64,000 bases of DNA from Mucor mucedo (taxonomy: Eukaryota > Mucoromycota > Mucoromycetes > Mucorales > Mucoraceae). Under the pieces are notes generated by a model. It searched no databases, was not told the DNA's origin, and worked only from the letters and a program-made list of their open reading frames with translations. A program made the translations under genes and the position numbers. Positions 23,418 through 36,279 of the stretch are shown here, piece after piece. Location: NCBI RefSeq assembly GCF_025094135.1, contig NW_026252377.1:62001-126000 (forward strand), written 5' to 3'. The number at the start of each line of letters is the position of its first letter. The stretch's first letter is position 1.

Positions 23418-24748
23418 TTAGTTGACAGGACCAGTAACCCAGTCAGCAACGTATGAGAAAGCTTGGAACTCTTGTTGCTCGACACGATTCAAGTTGGAAT
23501 CGATAGGGGTCAACGCAGGAGTTTCATTGGTGAATTCTTCATCAAAGTTTGATGTATCTAAACGACCATTGATGGTAGGATAGAAAGGAGGGGGAACACG
23601 CTTAGCCAACATGTCATCCCAGTTCACACCACGGAAGAAGGGATGGCGTTTGATAGATACAGCATCATCAGGACCAGAACCCAATCTTTGAGAAGGCTCA
23701 CGTTGTAATAACTGTTGGCAAATGGAGATGGAATCACTAGACATGTTGATAGGATAAAGAATATCATCTTCTAAAATAGCATCAAAGATTTCATCTTCAT
23801 CCTCACCACGGAAGGGAGATTGACCAAGCAACATCTCATAGATCAAAACACCATAAGCCCACCAATCAACGCCACGACCATAGTTTTGTTCACGCAAAAT
23901 CTCGGGTGCCATGAATTCAGGTGTACCACAGAAAGTGCCAGTCGTCTTTCCATAACCCATATTCTCCTTACACAAACCATAATCTGCCATCTTAATATGA
24001 CCGTCTAAACTCAACATGATGTTATCTAATTTCAAATCACGATAAATAATGTTTTGGCTATGGAAGTATTCGAGTGCTAAAAGCACTTCACATGCATAGA
24101 ACTTTGCTCTTCTTTCAGAGAATTGGCCACGTTGAATATGCCACATTAAATCTCCACCATTAACATATTCCATCACGAAATAAACACGTGTCTCCGTTTG
24201 AAAAGTGGAATGCAAGTTGATCAAGAAAGGGTGACGTTCACGGTTCGCTGCTTGGAACACACGTTTTTCAGAGCGGAGACTAATCACGTTCATGTAAGTA
24301 AAAAAAGAAAAAAAACATTAACTGTATTTTTACCTTTCGATTTCATCATTATCAATAATGAATCGTTTTTTCAACATCTTGATGGCATAAAGTTTCTTGT
24401 CGAACTTTTCTTCAGCCAACATGACCTTACCAAAATTACCTTTACCCAATACAGCTAAGAAACTAAAGTTGTCCAACACAACCTTACGCTTGGATTGCAT
24501 CATACTTGGTTGCTTTTGCAATGGTGCAGGAGGTGTCATATTACCAGCACCACCATATCCCTGTATTACGGTAGTGTTTTTCTTTTAATAAAAGGGTTAC
24601 ATTTGTTTGTGTTTTTTGTCTTACCTGAGCCATTTGTTGTTGTTGTTGATAAACAGGGTTATAGTTAGGATTAGGTTGAGGTCTACCCATCATTTGAGGA
24701 TGTTGAGGTTGAGATTGGTAAGGGCTATAAGACACAGGAGGCCTTTGC

Positions 24749-24782
<34 letters not shown>

Positions 24783-27175
24783 GATAGTACATCTGTTGTT
24801 GTTGTTGATGTTGTTGGTATCTAGGGTCAACAGCAGGAGGAGGTCCGTTATTATATCCATAGGGATTTGGTTGAGAGTGAGTAGGTAGACTAGGAGGAGG
24901 GGGTCTTTGTTGCTGCTGTTGTTGAGGATAAATTCTGGGAGGCTGAGGCATAGCCATTGGATTTTGAGATGGGGAATAATAGGTATTGGTATTAGTAGGA
25001 GTATTCATAGGATTAGTGTTATACATGGCGGGAGGTGTTTGAGGCACAACAACAGGACTCTTTTGGGGAGCCAAGGTGACAGATGAAAGTTGGGAACTGA
25101 GTTCATCTTCCGCTGGTTGAGGTATAGCGGGAAGGGGTCCATCCTGTGCCATCATCTCCACCTTGTCCTGCTTAGAAATACGACTACTACCGCCAGGTGT
25201 CTTTGTCTCCAAAGTTTTGCGCTTGGCTGCGGCCTTAATTTCGGCAAGCATCTGATTTGCCATCTCCATACTCAAACCACAGAAATCAGGCACATATTGC
25301 TCACATCGCGTATGAGCAGTGACAGAACATTCTACGTAAAGACATGAGTGGCCTTATTTACTAGTATGATATATGTGTTTCTTTTTACCTGAGCATTTTT
25401 TGGAACCACGGGATCCCAAAGGTAACATATAACCACAATGGCAACACCAATTAGCACCAATATTGGTAATGGGTTCGAAACGATGAGGAATCTTGTGATT
25501 GAGTTTATCTTCATCCGAGTCCTGAACAGATAAAGTTAGCTTCTTTCTTTTTATCTCTTTTTTTGAGTGCAGACACAAATATAAATACTTACAGTCTCTG
25601 TGGAGTTAGCGATACATTTAGTAACAACCTTGCTGGAGCATTTCTTGTGACAGGTGTATTCACAGTCCTCACACTGATAACCACTGTTGACAAAGAATTC
25701 TTGACAAAGCGCACACTTCATGACATTGTAGAATCGCTTTTCCAAGAACTGATGACCATTGACTTCGACAACTTCTTCACGGCGTTGACGGACAGCACCA
25801 GCACGACCTAATTTATCCATGGGTCTACGGTTACCATCGGCACGTACAAAGTTTAATCTGAGGGCCAATTTTCCGACTGGTTCGACATCGAACCAGGCCT
25901 CAATACCACCCTCTGTTTGAGTGATTTGAACAGGAGGGATAGGATGAAGAGATGCACTACTATCTTCTCTATCGACGATGGAATTGCCATCCTCATCGTG
26001 ACGGCGTTTTTGTGCTTCTTCAGCCAACATCCAATTAGGGACCTTACGCTTACGAAGACCCTCGGTGATATCCGTAATTTTTAACCAAAAGAAACCAATG
26101 GGCAGAGATTTTTCGGTTGATTGATCATAAACACTGATTTCAATCTCGGAAGCCTTATTGACGTGTGTCTCACATAATTCATTCCATTTATCATTACGCG
26201 CAGGTCGGGAGCGGAATACGACTTGGTTATCGATTTTGACCAAAACCACGGTAGCAGGAGTACGAATCATACGTGTGGGAGCATGTGCTAATTCCATGGC
26301 TTCCAAAATCTCCAATTGAAGCTTACCCGTAACAGGTCGACGGAACCCAGGTGGTAAACGAGCAGAAGGAGGTGTCTCGAGTTCTTTGGTGATGTGTGCA
26401 TTAGATGCGTGTTTTTTTATATGGGTAATACAAATACTTACCATAGTCGTCTTCATCACCACCTTCGCCAATGTATAAACTTTTGTATTTTCTGAGTGCA
26501 GAATTCAATAAACCAAGCTTTTCCGTACTCTCTAACATTTTATCTTGGACGTCTTGTCTACTTTTACGATCTGTAGAAGGAGTGCGTTCTAAAACATCGA
26601 CCATGCCTCTGATACCTTTTAAGACGGTTTTTTCGACGTCAAGCTTATATTCAAGTTCATGCAGTTTAAGCGAAACCTTGGGTTTATTATAAGGAGTTTC
26701 GGACATCAAGAGATCTAAATTTAGTGTGAGTAAACATAAACCATAAAAAAAAAAGTGTGCATATGTTATCTTACCCAGGTTGGAGTACTTTTTCTTGTCA
26801 TCTTTAATTTGAGAAGGAACCAAAGTGGTTGCAGTGGTCGCCATGGAACTAGATCTGGGTGGATGATCGGATGGTGAATTTAGTTGATGTTGGATGATTG
26901 GACTTTGTTTACTTTCAGAGCCTGAATCAGAAGCATTATCTTGTTGTTTTGCTTCCAGCCTGTGTAGTTCTTCAGTAAAGTAATCAATGTATTTTTGATA
27001 TTCTTTTATTTGAGTTTCACAGTCGGATATAACATTTCTATCTTTCAATAAAGGTCTCATTTGGATGAACTTGTCTCGCATAGTACGACTATGTTCAATC
27101 TTAGCCTCCAACTCAGAAATCTAGGTGGGATGTTTAATATGATAATTTTGCTTTTGAATAATCACTTACAGTCAT
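23418..27175 (-). CDS. PKC1: Protein kinase C, fungal PKC1 type
   Basis: Eight exons (27170-27175, 26775-27120, 26442-26714, 25593-26383, 25389-25521, 24625-25331, 24334-24560, 23418-24279) add up in phase to 1114 residues. Domain order is that of fungal Pkc1. HR1 repeats bind Rho (about 1-65 and 125-200) and a C2 domain lies at about 225-390. A pseudosubstrate-like GRAGAVRQRRE (about 400-411) has Ala at the phospho-site. Zinc-finger C1a is at about 419-467 and C1b at about 485-535. A Pro/Gln linker with a 14-Gln run follows (DNA about 24745-24783). The AGC kinase domain starts at about 783 (LGKGNFGKV, YRDLKLDN, GTFCGTPEFMAPE), with turn motif TPI and hydrophobic motif FQAFSYV. Pkc1 heads the Rho1-dependent cell-wall-integrity MAPK pathway. 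The first coding exon is only ATGACT. The acceptor at 26383 (CACCAAAG) is weak. Confidence 0.93.
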
Positions 27176-27387
27176 CTTCTTTTGTGTGTATTTAGGGATT
27201 TATTATTTTTATTTGTGTGTTTCAAAGTGTGCCTGGGAATAACCTTGTTCTTTCCACCCCGAGAGAGATAATGTTGAGAAAAACTAGATTGAGATTAAGT
27301 CCTTCTGTACCATCAAACACTCATCTGGTAACTTACATTGACTTTTTGTCACAAAAATGGAGTTGAAAATAATAATAATAATAAAAA

Positions 27388-27419
<32 letters not shown>

Positions 27420-27493
27420 GAAGGTGAAAAAAAATAAAAACGTGCGTGTATGAAAATAAAAAAATTAAATAAATTTTTTTGTGATACCTATTA
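27176..27493. promoter_or_regulatory. PKC1 promoter region with long A tract
   Basis: These 318 bases lie before PKC1 and after the TPC1-type gene (both minus). They contain AAT triplets followed by a run of about 24 A at 27384-27407, that is, a long poly-T on the PKC1 sense strand. Such tracts often exclude nucleosomes in fungal promoters (general knowledge). Confidence 0.45.
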
Positions 27494-28617
27494 TTATTTT
27501 ACTTCTTTGAACAATATCAGAAGGTCTTTAGTCTCTTCAAATACCATAAAAGTGACTGCATTTGCAGGTGCCACCTTGAGTAAAGAAGGTGCTAGTCCTT
27601 TGTACAGACTCCTAACACCTTCTCGCTTCATTATACTCATTAAACAACTTAGCCAAGATTGATTCGACTCAGCCCGATAAGACCCTTCCATTTGTAACCG
27701 TTTTCGAACTAAATCAAACGGGTAAACTGCCATTTTACTGAAAAATCCAGACATCGCCCCACTCAGCATGTCATGGGTTGGCTTATAACCTTTGCTTAAC
27801 ACATTGTCATCCTATTATTATTTTCTTAATTCCACATTACACTGCTTTTTTGTAATTCTCTTACTCTTAACTTTTTGAAACTCTTGGCAAATACATCATA
27901 ACTGGAAAATAGAAGTCCCATATACGGCATAATTTGAATCATAGCAGGCCATAGGCCTCTATAGAATCCTCTTGGCCCTTCCTTGTGGTAGATATCCACC
28001 ATTGCTTGTGTAACACTTGTGTTGTACTTTTTTTTCGCACATATAAAATATTAGCTTTGCAATTTAAAAATAATAATATGTACTAACCATTTGAGGACCT
28101 TTATTCACAGCGAATCTTGTTCTCAATAAATCAAACGGATAGGTTGCTGCAGTTGCTATACAACCTGCAATCATGCCAGAACCAAATGTCTTGACCGTAT
28201 GCGGTACCTTGTTATTTACATCGATTGTCTCAACTTTTTGCTCCAGTTCTTTATACGCCCAGAACTCAACTGCACTGTAAGATAAATAAAGATATTCGGC
28301 TGGCATATTTCCCTTGTACAAGCCCCTGATCCCTTCTTCTCTCACTATCCTTTTTAAAGCCTGTCGGATGTTCGAGTATTGAATATCTGAATTTTCGGCT
28401 GTTCGAAATCCAAAATGCGTTCGGTGCGTTTGTAATTGCATTCTAATCTTTACAACATCTAATGGTGCAATCACAACCCTTTTTTGCATGTACATTAATA
28501 TTTTTACTGTATTTTTCTGTCTCTCTTAGAATAATACCGCGAAAATACACCGGCCATGGCTCCACAAAACGCTAATTCATAACTCGTAAGGTTGGCATCG
28601 GTTACATAGGAAGGCAT
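27494..28617 (-). CDS. TPC1: Mitochondrial carrier, thiamine-pyrophosphate (TPC1) type
   Basis: Four exons (28538-28617, 28088-28478, 27865-28026, 27494-27811) give 316 residues, the usual size of an SLC25 carrier. All three Px[DE]xx[KR] signatures are present: PLDVVKIRMQ, PFDLLRTRF and PFDLVRKRLQ. Each is followed by the matrix-helix pattern (EGIRGLYKG, EGPRGFYRG, EGVRSLYKG). Six helices are expected in the inner membrane. The combination GNMPAEYLYLSYSAVEFWAYK, IAGCIATAATYPFDLLRTR and APSLLKVAPANAVTFMVFE is like TPC1, which exchanges thiamine pyrophosphate for nucleotides. Assignment within the carrier family is by overall resemblance and less certain than the family itself. The ATG at 28617 follows a possible acceptor (CCACTAG), so a further 5' exon cannot be excluded. 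Confidence 0.85.
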
Positions 28618-29672
28618 TCTTTTGAAATATCTAGTGGTTAAAAAGGTTTTCTGACATTGAACAATTAATTTTTTTGTTACCATTTTCCAACAAATGGATA
28701 CGTTTTAAATAATATCCTTGACTAGTTATGCAATCAAGGAAGCTTCACGGTATCAAGACGAAGCTAATACTGGTACACATACATGACCTCAAAATTGTAC
28801 AAGATGTTGAGTGTTAAGTGAGTTCAATATGTATTAATGCATTGATGTGAAGTCTACGTGAACCTTGAAAAAGGCAGCTTGTAAAATCATTCCTTACACT
28901 ATACTGTAGGTACCCCAAGCAAAAGTTTAATTATAAAAAATTGGGATCTGTCAATAGATAATTTTGTAACTTGGTGAGACTGGCATGTCAAAAGCTACAG
29001 TTGTATTTATTGAATTGCCACCAATCCCCACAAATAAGGCTTTTTTAGAACAGGGACACTAACACCAACCCCCACCCCATCTATTTTTACAATTGGGTCT
29101 TATGTATTTTCTCCGTTATCCAAAAATAAACTATATTTTTAGACCCGGCCAATGCATCTTATGTTTCATATCACGTCTGGCTTTCATTACTTTTTTTTTC
29201 GTGAGAGTCTATGGATATCTGATTGATAAAGAGCCATTGCAGACTTAAATGTTTCCATCAGAGTCCCAATAATATAGTATTTTAGGACAACGGGTGGTAA
29301 AATAGTTATTGTTTATACTTTTTCAACACTGACATTTTCTCATCGTAAAAAAGGCTGCTAATATAATTCTCATGCTTTGAAAATCAATTACAGGAATTTT
29401 TAAAAGGGCAGCACCCTTATCATGACTATTGACATTTTTCCCTCAAAGCCTTCTTTATACTGTGCTATGACGACTAATTCCAACCTTTATAGACGCCCGT
29501 CTCACTTATTTGAATACACGGCAAATAAAGTAATTGATGTTTAAATACACACAACTCCTTTATTTGAAAAGTGGTACAGACATTTAATAATAGAAACATA
29601 GAATTGATAGTATGATAACATATGCTATGCTTTGAAATTAAAACTGAAAACAATAGCATGTCCCGGATTCGA
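28618..29672. other. Intergenic stretch
   Basis: About 1.05 kb with no supportable gene: the TPC1-type promoter and the 3' flank of OPT B. It is AT-rich with no obvious repeats. Confidence 0.5.
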
Positions 29673-32103
29673 CTACTCGCAGTTTTTGCAGCATTGATCC
29701 ATGTAAATAGATTCGTTATCATTACCCCACCAATCAGGGAAATTGTAGACTTTACCACTGGCAGCACCATAGAAGACCACAGAGACAAAGAATGCCATTA
29801 AAGATGATCCGGCTCCCAAAGCAGCAGATAATAGGTAATTGTACTTAGCATACCATTCACTATAACGTTTCTTTACATAGAATTGAGAGACAAAAACGAG
29901 AATAACAGCGACAGTTATAAAAGAAGAACTGCCGCCAGGCAAAAAACTTGCAAGACCAATCAGTATCATGGGAATACTGACATATTGGAAGCCAGCCTTA
30001 GGGAATTTCTTATACAATAGCCAGCAAGGAACAGGGAGGAAAAATCCAATAATAAAAGCCCAAAGGAAAATATAGTATTGAGTACCAGGACCAAACATAG
30101 CCATAGGACCAATGGCACCCCAAGTAATCGCAGCAGAGTTAATGGTACGGGGTTTGTTACCATTCCAGAAACGGTTTCCAATGGGGTCAAGAAGAACTTC
30201 ACGTTTATTTCTAACAATAGATTCATTAACAATATAATTGAAGATACAACCAACTACAGTGCCAATTATCTGATGAAGGAAAGTCATCTTGGGTGGAACC
30301 TTGAGATAATGACTGATCTTCAGATCTTGTGCCATATAACCAGCTTGACTCATAGTGTTGAAACCGAGAGTTTTGAAATAGATATTAGCAATAGGGTAAC
30401 CAGGTAAAATAAAACCGCAGATCATTTCGGCAACTACATTTAAACCAAAATTACTACCAGTAATAGCTAGAATCATGTTTAAGGGCAGAGAAAGAACTGT
30501 GGAAAGCAGAATAGCTAGGAGAAAACCCCACCATGGTAGTCCAGAAGTGTTAGCATACCCAACACCAATATTGAGTCCAATACCAACGACAAAAAGTGAA
30601 TAGTACCACCAACTGGGAACCTATTTGGAACAGATAGTAATAGTGTCAATTTTTGTAAAAATAAGTAAGTTATATCATGCTTATTTTACCTCGGGATAAG
30701 CTTGCATTAACTTCATGTGAATGTCCATTTCAGCTTCATCTTTACCAGAAACCTTCTTTCGAAGATTACGGAATGTCGTCCAAATTTCTTTACCATGGTA
30801 GAGTGCAACGTGAGTAATAGTAGCCGTAACACCAAGGTTAATATATATATAAGACAAGGCATTAGAGGTAGCAAAACTAGGATTTCCAACTTCGGCAAAG
30901 AGTGTTTGATTCAAACTATTGTCAGGATTTAATACGGAAGCTTGGGGATATATAACAGCAGTGCCGTTATCGAAAAGCTGGTAAATACCATTGTCGAGGA
31001 AAGGGAAGCTTTGAGCGTTCCAAACATTATAACTATACGCGAGTGGAGTAATAATACAAAATAAAACGTAACCACCAATTATGTTGAGTTGGACCCATCC
31101 AGGGACAATAAGAGGATTCAAGTCAGAAATAGAAGTCCAATCAAAACTTAATGATAAAAGACCCAGACCTTCGTTAGGATTCAATCCACCAAAGATATTT
31201 TGGACCCAAACGTTGTTGTTCTTTGCAAGACAAATAATAGAGAAACCGCCCAACAAGGGGAAGATGTATTGCGGAATAATTTCATAAACAAAAATAGCAC
31301 CAAATACAATAAAAAAATATCTTGTACGCCACTTAGCTTCAGCGGCGTCAGTATTGAAAGTCTTGATTAGTGATACAGTGGGTAAAGAAAGTGGCCATGT
31401 AATGTTTGCAGGATATACAAGATAAGGTCTGAGCTGACCAGCAATACCGTAACCAACAAGTTGGGTGGCAAACAACAAAAAGATACCACCAGCAATAGAA
31501 GGAGAGTTGTCATAGAAAAGGGCTTGAGCAGAAAGAATGTATGTACCATATGCAGAAGTATTAGCCGAAGAAATTAAAATAAATATACAAGTGTGCTCCT
31601 TAATAGTTAAGGGACCAGGATTTAACCAACCACCTTTTGGAAGATATTTTTCCCAGAGTTTACACCAAACGTAAGCAAGAATTAACATGAATGTATCAGA
31701 CAATCCACTTCCAACAGGCTTGAATTGCATGAGTTGGGCAACGGATGAACTGAGAGCAGCAAGACACTGATATTACCAAGTTTGAAGTTAGCAATCGTTC
31801 ATTTACTTTCTGAGAAAATTTACTTACAACACCGACGACTATTGATCTTACTGTAAGGGATCTCATATTAACATCATCCTCGGTAACAGTAATTTCATTG
31901 ATAATGGCCATATCCAAGTCCTCCTCGCCTTCACCAAATGCATGTATCTGATGCTCAGCATCAAGCTTGCGATCCTTGGAGTCTGTCAATTGTGATCTGT
32001 TATCATGGTCATACTTTTCATCGATGCTGCCATTAGAATGTTTGCTTGAAATCTTTTCAGAGTAGACGTAGCCTTCTTTATTAATGTCTTCGTCTCCTGC
32101 CAT
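29673..32103 (-). CDS. Oligopeptide transporter, OPT family (paralogue B)
   Basis: Three exons (31828-32103, 30690-31766, 29673-30620) give 766 residues. Exon 1 is 276 nt, identical in length to A and C, and both introns sit at the same codons (after residue 92 and after the PEV-coding YPE boundary). NPG in GWLNPGPLTIKEH and YLKVPPKMTF are present. The protein is very close to paralogue C and less close to A by eye. It lacks the last two residues of the others, ending CKNCE. Its immediate 5' flank is one of four homologous copies. Same role as described for A; separate regulation or substrate preference is possible but not visible. Confidence 0.93.
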
Positions 32104-33430
32104 TTTTACTCGAATAATTTCTTTTATAAAAAAAATAAAAAAAACGATAAATTAGTAGTATAAAAACAAGAGAGTGTAATAAAAGAAAGTTAGTTAATAC
32201 AGGGAAAAAAGTCAGATTCAGCATCCCTTATATATAAATATTTTTTAGATACGTTTGGCAACTTTACTCTATAATGTTAAGCGCCACCAACATTTACTAA
32301 TATGCAACCAGCATGGCGTGTTCTGTAAGTTTGTGTTCCAGAAGAGGAAGAAAAAACTTTTTAGTAACAAGAAGTTCTAATCAGTATGTTGATTTTACTA
32401 AATGAAGTAAATAACCCATAAAGTCAAAACTGTGACCATGGTCATTAATTGATATGGTCTTCTTTAGGAAACATTATAAAATTTCTTCCCGGGAATTTTT
32501 TACAAATATAAGTTGCCCTGAATACAGAATTTAATTTTGTGTGTGCTTCTGAAAATCTTGATGTTCAATCATTTACAGACGTCTGGTTTTACCGCATCTT
32601 TATGCAAAAAATAGACACGCGTTACAACAGAGGTAATGATTAAATTTATCTAATATTTACCCACTATAAACTGTTTACATACAATTACATCTATAAATAT
32701 ATTTAGCCCTTAATGAAATTCGTATAAAATTTATGAATAATTTGAACACAGAAGTAAACTCTTGTAATCCATAATGATAAACCAAAATTGACTTTACAAT
32801 AAACGCTAAGTTATATTTCTTGGTCACAATAGTACATCAAATAAAAATAGGATAATCGTCAAATAAAATTGCCTGTATGTTCACTTCCGCAAAAATTATA
32901 TAGTTGAGTCAAAACCTCTATAATTTAGTCGAATGTTCACCTCTTTGATAAACTAACATTGTGGTGTTTGGAATCAGAAATGATTTTATATTTTTTCAAC
33001 CAAGTTATTTTGATTTGCTGAGATATTAAGATTTTATGGACAACATGAACACAAACTTTATTTATATGTAGTACAAAATATGTCTTTAACAACAGATACG
33101 AGTGATTTCTTCCCGTTAATCACGCCGTCGTGTCCCTTATTACAATAAACTCCGTTTTTAGAAGAGACAAAATCAATTATGTCACGCAAGACCCACCTCT
33201 TAAAAAGTAGCAATGCATTAAACACCAAAATTAAGGTCATGATTAAATGTGGTAGAAAGGATATGATTAACCAATAAGTTTGTTTAGAAACATGTTGTGA
33301 TTTGACACCCCGTGTTAGCTTTTTGATATGGGATTGTCTTAGTACAAACTAAAATTATACCCTCTCAGCCTATTTACTACAGGTATATTTAAAAAATAAT
33401 AAGCCAATTTTATTTTATGATATTACAATG
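32104..33430 (-). promoter_or_regulatory. OPT-type 5' flank, copy B
   Basis: Sequence upstream of OPT B aligns with copies A, C and D. Anchors going away from the gene are a block with GCATGGCGTGTTCTGTAAG (about 32310-32330), the perfect palindrome TGACCATGGTCA (32433-32444), an ATTTGCTGAGA block (about 33015) and a Cys-codon-free block with CGCCGTCGTG near 33122. The palindrome is 330 bases before the ATG, close to the 359 in copy A. Confidence 0.65.
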
Positions 33431-34439
33431 CATCCATACATTATGATAGCACTCTTCTGTTCGAATACTATTTATATTTTCCGAGTATAAAGAGTAGTAT
33501 GCAATAAACAACAAATAGGGTTTAGTATATAACTATTATGAATAATGTATCCTATTACTCTCAGTTCCGTTCCTCTAAACATTTTGCAATAATATCAACT
33601 TCTCTTATCCATATAAATATTTTGTAATAAAAAGCTTATATAATTTTTTGGGAATCTATTGTAATTATACAAACACGAGATATATTTATGTGGTGTTCAA
33701 CACGTCCAAAAATTTATCTTCCTCCAATAAACAATTTAAACGTTTATACATTAGTCGCGTAATAAGGGGATTAATAACAACAAAAATCACAATCCTTTAT
33801 TGGATTAGTTGACTTTCTGTAAGGGCACTTGGTGTTTCATTGCTATTCATGTGCTTTTAAGATGTTTAACGTCTGTAAATAATAAGAGAAAATTACACTG
33901 AATTATATTGAATTTTTTAAAAAAAAGTATATGTAAACACAATATGTTCAAATTTTATTGAGTACTCATTATATGTATATACTTATGCATATAGACAATA
34001 GCCTAGTAATCTATATCAACCTAACAGCTGTGTAAGTCAAGTGAGATAAAAAGCCTTACCCCAGCCTTGAAGCTGCAATCATTGAGATGTCTTGCAAAAT
34101 CAGAAAAATACTTTTATCGGTGCTCGATGGTCGGAATATTGTGGCGCATGAAATAAAATAATCATTTATTCATCATTCCACGGATGTCATAAATCCTAAA
34201 TATATGTTATATATATTAAACAAAGAAATATTTTACATAGTATACATACATTGCCTTTTATGATATAAAAAAAAGTGGGCATTAAAGTTTTAAAACTTCT
34301 TCGTCTATAAAAAACATTCAGAGCGCTTCTTACAATTAAGAACTAATACAATTAAGAACTAAGCAAATGACACCGTGTGACACTTGACTTGTTATTAAAA
34401 AACCCGTTATCAAAGAACGTTTAGTGTTACGAATACATT

Positions 34440-35720
34440 TGGTTTCTATGTAATACCACTATCTCTGCTGATACATCTTAATCGACCACTTGCTTGGTAT
34501 ACCATGTTAGTTTGTGTCGCGAGGGAATAAAAAAGAAAAAATATTAGTGTATGGCAACAGGAAGGTCCAATCATCAAATTGACCTTACTGGATTAAGTAA
34601 AAAAAAAAGTAGACAATCAAAAACTGTGACCTTGGTCATCAATTGATGTGCTCTTATTTAGAAAATATTGTGAAATAGTTTCTTGGATTTTTTTTATAAA
34701 TACGAGTTACCCTAAATACAGAATTCAATTTTGTGCGTGATTCTGATAATCTTAATGCTTAGCAACTTACAGAAATTGTGTTTTACCGCGCCTAAATCAA
34801 AGAAAGGGAACGTGTTATAACAGCAATAATGATCATATGCACGTAATGTTTACCAACTATAAACTTGTTTATATACAGTTTAACCTGTAGATGTCTAGTC
34901 TTCATAAAATTATTACAAGATGAATAAGCGTTTTGAATACAGAAGCAATTTTTCATTGTTGAGAAAGTTTAGATTAGAGTTCTTGGTACAATCACAAGAT
35001 ACATTTCATCAAACGAACAAAGATAATAGCTATACCTTATATTATAGGTGTCTTCAGTTAAAATAGCAATTTGAGTAGCATGCTAACCGGTTTAAAATTA
35101 ATTACATGTCTATCTTTTTGAAAAATTGATACATAAAAATAATTGTTTGCAGTTAAATTTTAAGCCTAATTTATAATAACCCCAAATTTAGAATAATTTA
35201 ATCTGCTGAGAATATTTGATGTTCGGAGATGAACACGAACCATATTGTAATACATTACAAATATGTTTCTTTTATAACAAATAAGGAAATTTTTTTCTTA
35301 TCCCACTTTTACCATCGCGTGTTTTTCTGTAAGAAAAAAAATGCTATTTTTATTGATGTATAGCTTAATAGGACCGTCTATAAAACCAAAAAATAAAATT
35401 CATATCAATGGAAAAGACGCACTTAATATTATAACTTCAATAAAATAATGTAAATAGAAATAAGTGTTCCAAATGTGATGTTTTGATGTAACGATGTACA
35501 TTGAGCCTGAGTGTCGCATTTCGTGATCCCAAAATCCCTTTTACAAATTGAATCACTTTCAGGTGGCACCAACTGCTTTTTGCCGGATAACCAATATTTG
35601 CCTTATTTGTGGAATTATACCCAGATTATGTATCCAATGGATGTATATTCTAAATAACACAAATTTGGTATAACATGTACACGGTATAATTTCATTTTGA
35701 CTTACCGTAATTGTGATATG
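34440..35720 (-). promoter_or_regulatory. Orphan OPT-type 5' flank, copy D (no gene)
   Basis: This stretch carries the same ordered anchors as the flanks of OPT A, B and C: TTAGTTTGTGTC (about 34508), TGACCTTGGTCA (34627-34638), ATCTGCTGAGA (about 35201), an ATCGCGTG block near 35313 and CAGGTGGCACC (35560-35570). It is oriented like OPT B. No OPT coding sequence follows it: between it and copy B (33430-34440) there is only AT-rich DNA. It is most simply the remains of a fourth OPT unit whose gene was lost, or a duplicated promoter. Confidence 0.6.
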
Positions 35721-36279
35721 CTATATACTCCGAGAACTCCGTACACATTGTTTGTAAGGCATACAGACTCGCCAGTTGTATCCATGTTGTATACAAAGTA
35801 AGCATAACTGATGCAAATGTCAGTCTTTAATATTATGGTGTTAATTTAAATATAGGGCATATCTCTTAGATATATTATGGCTATAACTAAACATCCAAAT
35901 TTTATATAATAATGAAGCTTTATGTACACAATTCAGGATTAGATATCTCATCCAAACTAAAATATTTTACTTCGTGACTGAGTCATATTGTAAGTTGTAG
36001 TTTTTTACACCAAATTGCAAGATTTTTTTTTTTTGGGATGAGTTTTATCATTATATAGTATCTTTTTTTTTCCGGATAATGGCACATTAATCGATATGAT
36101 TATAACCATCAGGTAGTGAACCATAACGTTCTATTAAGAAACGTAAGCGTATGCCGAAACACAATGTTATAAGGGAATCAACGTTGCCCAGAAAATACAA
36201 ACAAATTACAGAGAATTACATGAAGAAACATTTTTTTAATAGAGATGTAAAATTAGAATTTTCGATACTTGTTGAGAGA

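Noticed and set aside
24607..24888. Leu/Arg-rich + strand frame opposite PKC1
   Set aside because: Antisense of the CAA/CAG polyglutamine and proline-rich linker.
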